Position numbers and translations under genes: made by a program | The notes under the pieces: model-generated | Seen by the model: only the letters and a program-made list of their open reading frames with translations | What the model was told of the DNA's origin: nothing | The model's database searches: none | Shown here: positions 55,327 to 64,000 of the stretch, piece by piece | How the letters are laid out: each line of letters starts with the position of its first letter | How positions within the stretch are numbered: the stretch's first letter is position 1 | Assembly (NCBI GenBank): GCA_015039315.1 | Contig: WIDE01000001.1 | Span: 1,077,282 to 1,141,281, forward strand | Direction of reading: 5' to 3' | Length of the DNA: 64,000 bases | DNA from: Clavulina sp. PMI_390 | Lineage: Eukaryota; Basidiomycota; Agaricomycetes; Cantharellales; Hydnaceae

Positions 55327-58231
55327 TTAAACCCGATTTAGCCCAGCTTTCTCCAACTCAGCAATCCGCGCCTTAATAGAGGTTGTTGGGGCCAGACCCA
55401 ATAAACGACGCGAGCTAGAACCCCTCGTCTTCGTAATCGGAACATTGGTGCTTTCGTTGTCAGGAGTCTCCCCGGTAGCGGCATCAATAGCATTGCGAGA
55501 TGTTTGTTTGTTCTCCTCGTTATCCTTGCGTTGATTGTGCTCGTTGGAAGTGGATGCTGAGTGTGGGGCCGGCGCAGAGTGAGCAGAGGAGGCTGGAGCA
55601 GAATCTGGAGATAGTTCCGTTGGGTGTCTGCCGCTACCAATAACACCAGCGAGCAAAAGTTTTGACCGACGAACGACAGGGTCGACCCTGAAGCCTAGGC
55701 CGCGTAGGTCCTCAGTACTCGGGACAAATGAGCCACCAGCACCCGTTCCATCGTCAGCCTCGCGTACCCTACTAACTCTTGATGAAGAGATAGAACCAGC
55801 AAAAGATTGAGTGGCGGTGCCAAGTTCCTCTTCCTCTACCCTTGTCCTCACGGCGGCGTTAGCAGCGTTCTCCGAGGTCGTGGACGACTTGTGACCGTTG
55901 ATACTTGTTTCTGCAGTGTACAAGAATGCTGAAGGAAGTTTGGGTCGTGCTCCTTCTCGCACGGGAAGCGCCCGAGGGCCACCAGGCACGGGGCGCGCCC
56001 CATGCACACCAGCTGATTTCGAGTCTTGGACCGCTGACACTGGTTTGGGGGAGAGCCGATGATCCTTCTGTATAGGGACAGAGGGGAGATGTGGCGAATG
56101 GTAGTCACGCCCATCTTGGGCCTTGATTGTCCAGTTGGGATCGAGCTCCGACTTGGAGCGCTTGTGCATCAGAGTCCCAGCTGAAAGGGCATTTGCGGAG
56201 AGGGGGAAGGCATTGCCCATGGTGTCCTCTCCCTCATCCTCGAATGAAAGACCAGGCTGACCAAGTGCCGAAGATTGAGAAGGCCCATTCCATACCAGCC
56301 CTACCTCAGCCTCTCGAACATGCGCAGATTGTAAGATCTCGTCAATCTCCTCCACATCTGAGTCTTCATCATTTCCTAGGTTCCCCGGGGCTTGATATCC
56401 ATTGCGGGAGCTGTTCCTGGAAAGGTTAGGTCGGGACTGATGTGTCTCTGGGAGCGACATTCTGCGAGATTTTACATCCGCTCGAGAGGGGCGATCGGAT
56501 AAACGGGCAAGATCGTGGTTCTGGTCGTCCTCGTAGATCTGGACATCTGAGCCAGAGAGGTTGTTGACTATCGATTGAGATGACGCATTTCGACCATGAA
56601 AATGCTGGCTATTTGGCTGCAGAGGTGACATGTAAGGAAGTTCTGGGTACCGCATAGAAGGTATTTGCGGTTGCACGAGGGCCGCAGAAGGGCCAGCAGG
56701 TGGAGGGAAGAGCGATATAAAGTTGATGATATTGATAGGGAGCTCGACGTGGACGTCTGCAGTCAGAGATCCTGTGTTCGCTGTGACACATATGAAGTAA
56801 TTGATCTCAAGAAGCCGGCTGCGAGAAATAGTGAGGGCGTCCAACTAATTATAGATTTTTTAGGGGAAAGGGCTGGTTTTAGGTTATCCCAGTAGCAAAC
56901 ACATAATTGAGACTCACAGGAAGAGGAATACCATACACGACACTCGTCGCAGCTTTGGCATCTACACCACACCACCAGCCTTTCCCGGTCACAGCGCCCC
57001 TAGCAGCCTTACCTCCACTCTCCAGTGCCACCTCGCCTAGCTTCTTCCTCGTCGCAGCCGCCTCACACGAGTCTATATCCACCTCTATTCCTCTACCTTG
57101 GCCCCCTGGGTTCAAGCGTGGGTCGATCCGAAACGTAGTTGTCACACGATACAACGCAAGGGTCAGGCTACGCACACGATACGTCGTGTCGTTGTGAAGA
57201 CGGATAGTCAACCAGCATTGCTGACCTGCTACCCAGGTCGTGCGGTGCAATGAGGCAAGGAGCTTGAGCTTACCTTCACCGCCTAAGAACAGAGATTTGG
57301 AAGCAGTCCGCGTGACGGGACGCAGTAAAGGTGAGAGCGTGAAAAGAGGGTCATACGAAGGGAATATGTGGCAAGGACGATAAAAATGCGCAATATGCTT
57401 TCCATATTTGCCTCCTTGGGGTGCAGGGCTGTTCCTAAGCATTGAGTCGTCTTTCGTAAAGAGGCAATATCGAAATGAACTAGGCCGCCGATTCTTTGTT
57501 AGAAAACGAGGCGTTTGGCACGAAATGTCGAAACAGACTAACATGAGGATGATATAGCGAACATGAACTCGTGATAGAGAGATCACAGAGCCTTTTGCAC
57601 CGCGCTTTTTCGGTAGAATGAACGAGAATGGGATGCTCTGTCTCCCTGGCTTCAGTCTCCTATATTCTGCTGTATTGCCGTTGGGGCAAGGGGGTCGAGT
57701 AGAGTCTCCATGTGTGACAAAGATGCTATCCAACGAAGGTGCGACGCTTCCGAGTGGAACCGAGTGCTGATAGAAAGTGTGCCTGCCATGAGGGATAGCC
57801 TCAAACCCTAGGACACGAATCTTCGCTGGACCGACAAGCAAGGCCGAAGAATCCGAGGTCTGAGTAGCTTTGATAGTGATGAGCCCGTTGAGGGAAGAGC
57901 CTTCAACAGCAGTCTGGTTTTCGAGTATAAGATCGAGGCCGACTGGTTGAGAGCTATTACGCAAGAAAGATGTGGCCGAGGAGGAGGTGAGTGATGCGAG
58001 GTTCAAATTGAGAGTCGTATCGTTATTTGCAGTAGCTTCAGGACCATCGATATTCGAGTAGGAGGTTTGCGAGTGCGGGTTCAGTAGAGAAGAAGAGCTG
58101 ATTCTTTTGAGCTCTGGCGCGGTTTGGGATGATTTCAGAGCATTTCGGTTGTTGGAACGAGGAGCATCAATTTGGACACCAGCTATAGGGCTACCTTCCT
58201 GGATTCCCGAGCTGGCGTCTAGCCGTACCAT
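55327..58231 (-). CDS. Arrestin-like (alpha-arrestin) protein
   Basis: Starts at ATG 58231 (MVRLDASSGIQEGSPIAGVQ). The arrestin N-domain-like part has VGLDLILENQTAVEGSSLNG, IRVLGFEAIPHGRHTFYQHS and IPFSFILPKKRGAKGSV. After introns near 57410-57550, the C-domain-like part follows: SLHRTTWVAGQQCWLTIRL, RVRSLTLALYRVTTTFRIDP, and GKGWWCGVDAKAATSVVYGI. Another intron near 56790-56920 leads to LTISRSRLLEINYFICVTAN, SLTADVHVELPINIINFISL, and a long disordered Ser/Pro/Asp-rich tail ending ELEKAGLNRV at 55327. Fungal alpha-arrestins act as adaptors that bring Rsp5-type ubiquitin ligases to plasma-membrane proteins. A clear PPxY motif was not found by eye, so that role is inference. It is divergent from the RS-rich gene (420 bp apart). 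Confidence 0.78.
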
Positions 58232-58650
58232 AGTGCCGCCGGTCTAAAGGAAAAGAACAATATTCAGTATTCATAGCCTTCCACCACATATGGCCACTCG
58301 CCTCGGCATTTAGCAGTGTGTTCATCCTCGTCGAGTTTCGCAACATTCGATCCAGGTGGGCACACACCAATTCTCTCCTCTGCTGCTTTTAGAGATGCCT
58401 CGACGTATGATGGGGATAAATAGCTAGCTTGCTGGGTCCTAGTATAAGATCTTTGACTTGGAGACCAAAAGCTGTTGGCACTACAAAAATTGTATGGGAG
58501 TGGTGAAGTCCAAGGTCTGAACAGTTTGTTCGAAAGTGGCCAATCACGTGCTCCCTCTCTCCACCCACAGCCACCTCCCAGTGGACGTTGTCCGTCTCAA
58601 GTGCTGAGACGACGCGCCCTCACGACAAACTACTCTCATCTATCTCTAAT
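58232..58650. promoter_or_regulatory. Divergent promoter region: arrestin-like gene / RS-rich protein gene
   Basis: About 420 bp between two start codons on opposite strands. No clear TATA box was recognised. Confidence 0.5.
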
Positions 58651-60542
58651 ATGGCTGCTTCTGGATCGTCTCTATCTTCTGTAGTGTCCAAGTTGACTCG
58701 TGCATCATTCGGTGCTTCGGCTTCCTCGGTCCAGGATGAAGACTTAGATCGTTACGTGCGCGAGATGATCATGAAGGAGGCTAAACAGTCCGAGGACAAA
58801 TATAAAGGACAGGAGGGCTTCAAGGCCTATCTTCCAACGTGAGTTTCTTCATCTTCAGTCAATATAATCAGGTGGTTCACTCAAGCTGACTCGATTCCTC
58901 CAACGTCCACAGACCCGAGGTAAACATCCCAAAGACCAACAAGCGGTTCCTCCATTCTATCATACGAAATGTCGATGATCATAACACCGCAGTCCTACGC
59001 GAACAAGCAAAAGCTGCAGAAGAGGCTCGTGAACAACGGGAGGAACAAGAACGAGCTGAGAGCCGAGCCCGTGCCACTGAAGCTGCCCAAGAGCGCATGC
59101 GTCGTCTAATGGGCGGTGGAATGCGGAGAAACCGTGATGGACGTGACAGGGACGCGCCACGACCTTCTTCGTCTACTTCTACCCCATCATCATCTGGAAG
59201 GGAACGGACTTCTGCTAGGGACGGGAGAGATTGGAGGCGTCGAGATGACTATGACGACGATTACAACAATGATGAAAGGTATTCCCGGTCGAGGGAGGAT
59301 GAGCGTCGCGGTCGTGACCCCGAAAGGCGTCGGTATGATACAAGAGTTGACCAAGAACCCCGTTCCTCTCGCCGCCATTCTCCGGACCACCCCAAAGGCT
59401 CAGTTCATTCGGATCGACGTACAAACAGGCATCGTTCTCTTTCCCCTGATGACGAGTCTGCTCAGCCTCAAGGCGCGAACCCAGCACGGCACATCCTTCC
59501 TTCATCTCCCATTCGCTCCCCTCACTCCCAATCCCGCTCTCACACTCAAGACGCAAACCCTCGAGAGTCTAATACGCTCATAAACTCTCATAACTCTCCC
59601 TCTTCAACTCCTTCCGGCGTGAAGAACAACGACCGAGGACGCAGCTCCAGTCCAACACCTGGCCCACAGCCTTCCAATGCAGCCAAAGAATCCGTCCCTC
59701 AGCCATCGCGAAAGCGACCTCATTCCCCATCGCCGTCACCACCCAGAGATGAACCCACAGAATACCGCAGATCGAGGCGAGGCGAGGGCGAGCGTGAGCC
59801 CAGATCGAGGTCAAGGTCAAGATCTCCCCCAGCTACAACTTCCTCGAAGAAGCGGACCGAAAACGATAGGGATTATAGCCATCGGTCGTCCCGGCGGTCA
59901 CGTAGAGATGATTATTATGCTGATGACGATGATGGTGTGGGCAGTGACATCCGGCGTTCTTCTCGACGTGATCGCCACCGCTCGCGCTCGCGAGATCGCG
60001 CGGATCGGCATAAGGATCGCGAGCGTGAGCGTGGACGGGATGGTGCTGATTCCGACGACGATGGCGACAACGACAACTCTCATTCCCACTCTCACTCTCA
60101 CCGCCGCTCGCGCTCTCACCGCTCTGGCGGCGAAAACGAGCGGCATCAGCACAAACGGTCAAAGCAAGCATCCTCCTCATCCCTTCGCCCTGGGCCAGAT
60201 GCGGATACGGACACAGTCGTATTGTCCCGTCCTGGACATTCGTCTAAGATGGACAAGTACTTTGACCCAGCTTATGACCCAGGCTTGGACTATGACACGA
60301 CAGCTGTGATGGACACGAATGCATTGGTCGGGGAGGGCGCATTCGATCAGTGGAATCTGATGTTACAAGTAGTAAGGTTAAGGCGAGAGGAGAAGGAGGA
60401 TAGAAAGCGGAAGGAGAAGGAGAAAGCGGCCGGAGGGAGCAAGGCAGCAGCAAGTAGCAGCGGTAACGGAGAAGTTGGGTTGATGGATTTGGTATACAAG
60501 AAAAGAGGGGCTGTTAGAGAGTGGGATTTGGGAAAGGATTAG
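58651..60542 (+). CDS. RS/RD-rich nuclear protein, probably linked to RNA processing
   Basis: Exon 1 (ATG 58651) encodes MAASGSSLSSVVSKLTRASF and EDLDRYVREMIMKEAKQSED, ending FKAYLPT before a GT-AG intron of about 75 nt. Exon 2 opens EVNIPKTNKRFLHSIIRNVD, then an Arg/Glu-rich helix (EEAREQREEQERAESRARAT), then a long disordered region with many Arg-Ser and Arg-Asp dipeptides and His/Ser runs. The C-terminus is ordered again: MDKYFDPAYDPGLDYD, FDQWNLMLQVVRLRREEKED, MDLVYKKRGAVREWDLGKD. RS domains are typical of splicing-associated proteins. The conserved ends, not the RS region, should identify the orthologue, which I cannot name with confidence. Confidence 0.75.
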
Positions 60543-61226
60543 AAGTGCTCGGTCCTTTTTCGCATATCCGTAGTGGCAGTCATTCTGATGTAGCAGCGAT
60601 CGTCTACCTCATCGCGCTCGTGACCGGACGCGTCCCGTGAACTCCACTCGGAATCTAGGCGATCTCATCACGCCTGAGGATGCCTGCCGTGATGTCCGAT
60701 ACCTTCCAAGGCACATGACGCATATTACTTTACGGCATTTCTCTAAAAACAACCCTTGCAATAACCAGGAAACTCGAACCCAAATGGGGTGTGAGACACC
60801 AGATGAAAAGCAACTGTGGAGTAACGGCATCTGTGACAGCACATTCCTGAATGACTTTGACCACTCTGCAAACGTTCTGGAGCGACTTTCTCGTGGATTT
60901 CATGAGTCAAACCTCCGAGCCCGGACTATGAGCTCTAATTTATTCAGTGAAACAGGTACTGGCAGAGAGATGAGGCGGGCGATTGCTGTCGGCCGTCGTT
61001 GATAACAGCAGGGAGAGCCATTCAGTTGAGGCAGTTGAACAGATAAGATGTGAGCCGACCCGGGTGCTGACCGTCCCCTCGATCCTCCACCGATTCACCA
61101 CATATAAAAAGCAAGATTCGCCCCCCTTATGACCAGACTCATTAACCTTCCTCTCCACCCCTCCCTCTCTCCTCTTCCCTTCTCCCAGACACACCAGAAC
61201 TCCCCCTCTGGTGCTATTAGTTCACG
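60543..61226. promoter_or_regulatory. Intergenic region and upstream region of the aminotransferase gene
   Basis: Between two plus-strand genes. A pyrimidine-rich tract at about 61140-61200 just before the ATG is typical of well-expressed fungal genes. The GTG-started frame at 60637-61002 has no supporting features. Confidence 0.5.
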
Positions 61227-63364
61227 ATGGCCCCCATCCTCAGTGAATCTGCTGTCCATATCCCCGATAATGCCGATTCGGCCATCAAGGTCCTAAAGGA
61301 AGCCAACACCACTGCTATCCTTCATCGGACACCGTGGACTCCCCCAGTCGCCGTGGCTGGCGAGGGAATTTACATCACTCTCAAAGATGGCACGAAGTTG
61401 GTCAGTACCTAGTTTCCCCTTCTGCCATCGATAGATTTATTTTGGCTATAACTAATTTACGACGCCCCTTGTATCTCTGCCTTGCGATAGATCGATGCTG
61501 TTGGTGGTGCTGCTGTTTCGGCGATCGGGATGGGTCACCCTACGGTCGTGAAAGTGAGTCGCGCTTCCTATCGATCCCAACATGGAACAGTTCATTCATC
61601 TTACTGGATTTCCTTTCCCGTCTTCAGGCCGTCCAAGACCAAGTTGCCAAAGTCGCCTGTGAGTCTTGTTACCACCCTTGCCCTGCTAATGCCGATAAGA
61701 GCTAAATCTTTTTATCCCCACGCGCGCATCGTCCCAAGATGTTTACAACATGCAACTTTCCAATGAACCTGCCGAGGAACTCGCCAAACTCCTCGTGTCC
61801 ACAAGCAAGGGTGCTTTCGCTGCTGTCGGCTTCGTCTCTGGAGGTCAGTTTTCGGTTTTTGCGGCCGTCTCTCCTTGTCGATCCCTTTTTGAAGGCATCA
61901 TTAACCCTTTATTTCCCCTCTCTTCTCTTCCCTCGCACGCATACAGGTACGGAGGCGATGGAAGCCGCCATTAAGACGGCTAAGCAGTATTGGTATGAGC
62001 TCAAGCAGCCCCAGCGAATCAACTACATTGCCCGCGAGCTCTCCTTCCACGGTAACTCGGTCGCCACGCTTTCCCTTGGCCACCACGCAGGTCGCCGGGC
62101 CCCATACACCGATATCCTCAACAATGTCACATTCCACCACGTCTCTCCCGCCTATGCTTTCCGCTTCAAGAAGCCCGAGGAGAGCGAGGAGCAGTATGTT
62201 CAGAGGCTCGCCGATGAGCTCGAGGCCAAGTTCCAGGAGCTGGGCCCCGATACCGTTGCCGCATGTGAGTTGCCATTCGTCGATTTATCTTTCCAGTAGA
62301 AGCGATCGCCCTGATACCCCATCTCTCTCCGTGCACAATGATATGGGCCAGTTGCTGCTGAGACTGTTGTTGGTGCTACCACGGGTTGCGTGCCTGCTCC
62401 CAAGGGCTACTTTGCGGCCATGAAGAAGGTGTGCGACAGGCATGGCGCACTCTTCATCCTTGATGAGGTCATGAGTGGCATGGGTCGTACGTACAATTCA
62501 TTCTCGCTGTCAATGCTTCTCTCCTTCTCACGAATATACACATTTATCTTGTTGTGCATAGGTATGGGTACCCTGCATGCTTGGGAATCGTTTGGTGACG
62601 GCGTCCAGCCTGACATCCAGGCCGTAGCAAAGGGCCTCGGTGGCGGGTAAGTCCATCAAACTCATTCTTACCACTGATCGTCAATATCTAACTCAATCAT
62701 TCATCACATTCGTTTCATCTAATCCACAGTTACGCTCCTATGGGTGCGCTGCTCATGAGCAAGCGCGTCAGTGAGGGTATCCGCGACCAGAATGGCTTCT
62801 GGAAGGTACGCTCGATAATCCAAGTGTCGGCCCTCAGGGGTATTTAACCATTGTCTTAAACTAATAATATCCTTCCCCTTTGTGCTCTTCCCATAGCATG
62901 GCCACACCTACCAAGCCCATCCTGTGTCCTGCGCTGCCGCTCTCGCCGTGCAGAAAGTCGTCATCAAGGAGAACTTGCTCGAGGCCTGCCAGCCACGATC
63001 CAAGCAACTTGAGACGCTCCTCCGCGCCGCGCTTCAGGGGCCCAACACGCCCGAATACGTGTCCAAGTACGTCGCTGATATCCGCGGCGGAGGATTGTTC
63101 TGGGGCATCGAGTTCGAGACTGGGCCCGAGGAGGCGAAGAAGTTGGGCGGTGTGCGCTTCGGGATCGCCCTCCAGGACAACGCGCTCACGAAGCAGCATA
63201 TGGTCATCATTGGCATGGGTGGCACCGTGGATGGTGTGCGCGGCGATCATGCGATCCTCGCTCCACCGCTGAACGTCACGGAGCAGGAAGTGCAAGAGAT
63301 TGTGGATAGATTTGTCACAGCGGTCGAGCAGACTTGCAAGAAGCTTGAGGTTGCTCATCGCTAA
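61227..63364 (+). CDS. Class III PLP-dependent aminotransferase
   Basis: About ten exons from ATG 61227 (MAPILSESAVHIPDNADSAI). Segments in order: GEGIYITLKDGTKL, IDAVGGAAVSAIGMGHPTVV, FAAVGFVSGG-TEAMEAAIKT (glycine-rich turn plus phosphate contact), INYIARELSFHGNSVATLSL, the PLP-contacting Asp in LFILDEVMSGMGR, TLHAWESFGDGVQPDIQAVA, the Schiff-base Lys in VAKGLGGG-YAPMGALL, GHTYQAHPVSCAAALAVQ, and LAPPLNVTEQEVQEIVDRF. The stop is at 63364. Overall length is about 450 aa, normal for the family. The family includes 4-aminobutyrate and ornithine aminotransferases. The acceptor and donor cannot be settled from sequence alone; fungal proteins of this type are often annotated only as class III aminotransferase. 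Exon joins use GT-AG and keep frame. Confidence 0.88.
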
Positions 63365-63579
63365 TATGACACCATCCTCGCAAAAGGAATCCCCAAGTTT
63401 GGGAGCGTGGCCGAATTTCGTCTCCATTCCTTTTAGAATCGAACAATCTGTATCTATTATGGTTGATATAGACTGCGTGCCCCCTCCGGGGTTGCATCAG
63501 TCTCTGGGTCTCGTTTTGTTGTACATACATATAGAATACGCGCGAAATCACTTTTCAAAGGGCTCAACTGCGTGAGCGA
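63365..63579. other. Short convergent spacer
   Basis: 3' ends of the aminotransferase and the ankyrin-repeat gene. Nothing else was seen. Confidence 0.5.
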
Positions 63580-64000
63580 TCAAGGGGAAAGCAAAGCGAT
63601 AACACTTTTTGCGTTCTCCTCGATGGCGAGTTCAAGAGCTGTTTGGCCACTTTCTGTTTTGATATTTTTGTCGGCGCCGTAGCGGAGTAGAAGCTCGACG
63701 CCCTCCGCGCTGATGCAAGGGAAGTGAGTGACCGCTGTCCATCATGAGAGATAATTGGAGCATACTCGTCATTCAGCGCAGCCATATGCATCGCCGTCAA
63801 ACCTCCACTATCATAGGTAACGTTTGGATCCATCTTCTTGCTCGCTCCAGTCGCGAGTATCGCTGCCGCCTCTTCCTCATCTTCGTCGAGGTCCTCTCCT
63901 TTGAGGAGCTTCTCCGCGTCCGAAAAGTCCATCTGTGACATGAGCGAGAGGAAAAGCTCTTTGCGGCGGACTTCGGGGTGTGCGTCGAGGTATGCTTGCT
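63580..64000 (-). CDS. Ankyrin-repeat protein, 3' part (runs off right edge)
   Basis: The frame enters from the right edge: QAYLDAHPEVRRKELFLSLM, then FSDAEKLLKGEDLDEDEEEA and DPNVTYDSGGLTAMHMAALN, the start of an ankyrin repeat. A GT-AG intron (about 63703-63769) joins LND to EGVELLLRYGADKNIKTESG and TALELAIEENAKSVIALLSP, a second repeat, with the stop at 63580-63582. Ankyrin repeats are protein-binding modules. The upstream part is outside the window, so the full product cannot be named. Confidence 0.75.

Noticed and set aside
59560..60180. Long antisense frames with hydrophobic Val/Ile runs (for example minus strand 59898-60152)
   Set aside because: They are shadows of the Arg/Asp/Ser-rich coding exon, whose complement naturally gives hydrophobic codons.
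60637..61002. A 121-codon plus-strand open frame between the RS-rich and aminotransferase genes
   Set aside because: It begins with GTG, has no recognisable motif, no splice partners and an ordinary intergenic base pattern.
1..64000. tRNA, rRNA or CRISPR features
   Set aside because: No tRNA-like arm and T-loop combination, rRNA stretch or regularly spaced short repeats were recognised by eye on either strand; a tRNAscan run would be needed to exclude a tRNA fully.

Overview
This window looks like nuclear DNA of a filamentous basidiomycete. The genes are dense and intron-rich, with introns mostly of 50-80 nt. The families are typically Agaricomycete: TKL-like kinases with an HGD catalytic loop, F-box-like proteins, a WOPR domain and a Zn2Cys6 regulator. 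The style of the kinase and F-box genes recalls Rhizoctonia/Ceratobasidiaceae, but that is an impression from memory. No bacterial features, transposon proteins, CRISPR arrays or rRNA were seen, and no tRNA was recognised by eye.

Layout. 0-10 kb: the 3' end of an unknown gene; a remarkable minus-strand gene that appears to join a WOPR (Gti1/Pac2) DNA-binding domain, a repeat-rich Pro/Ser linker, two Spa2-type SHD repeats and a TKL-like kinase domain; then an F-box/WD40 gene. 10.3-11.6 kb: GPI11 (PIG-F), for GPI-anchor synthesis. 11.8-30.3 kb: an array of five DUF4140/DUF4139 ('mucoidy inhibitor A-like') genes on the minus strand, alternating with four copies of a small Ser/YGF-rich gene (104-106 aa) on the plus strand. 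Each DUF4139 gene is head-to-head with a small gene. 30.8-46.9 kb: single genes (Zn2Cys6 factor, F-box-like, SIRT5-like sirtuin, two tandem RING genes, two F-box/LRR-like genes, one unknown). 47.4-54.6 kb: two more DUF4139 genes and two more small genes, in the opposite orientation to the first array. 55.3-64 kb: arrestin-like gene, RS-rich nuclear protein gene, class III aminotransferase, and the 3' end of an ankyrin-repeat gene.

The dominant feature is the seven-copy DUF4139 / six-copy small-gene family. All copies read as intact. The exon plan is conserved, and sequence divergence is concentrated in two linkers. Three copies use a GC-AG first intron. Every small gene carries a short intron in its 3' UTR and a second conserved block with a splice donor about 300-370 bp upstream of its ATG. 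A decayed copy of the last two GPI11 exons lies between small gene 1 and DUF4139 copy 2, which shows that the array began as a segmental duplication including the GPI11 end. The opposite orientation of the right-hand part is most simply explained by one inversion of about 24.7 kb with a breakpoint inside the array.

Exon boundaries were deduced by eye from splice motifs and frame continuity. Gene ends are given as first ATG to stop, so UTRs are not included.
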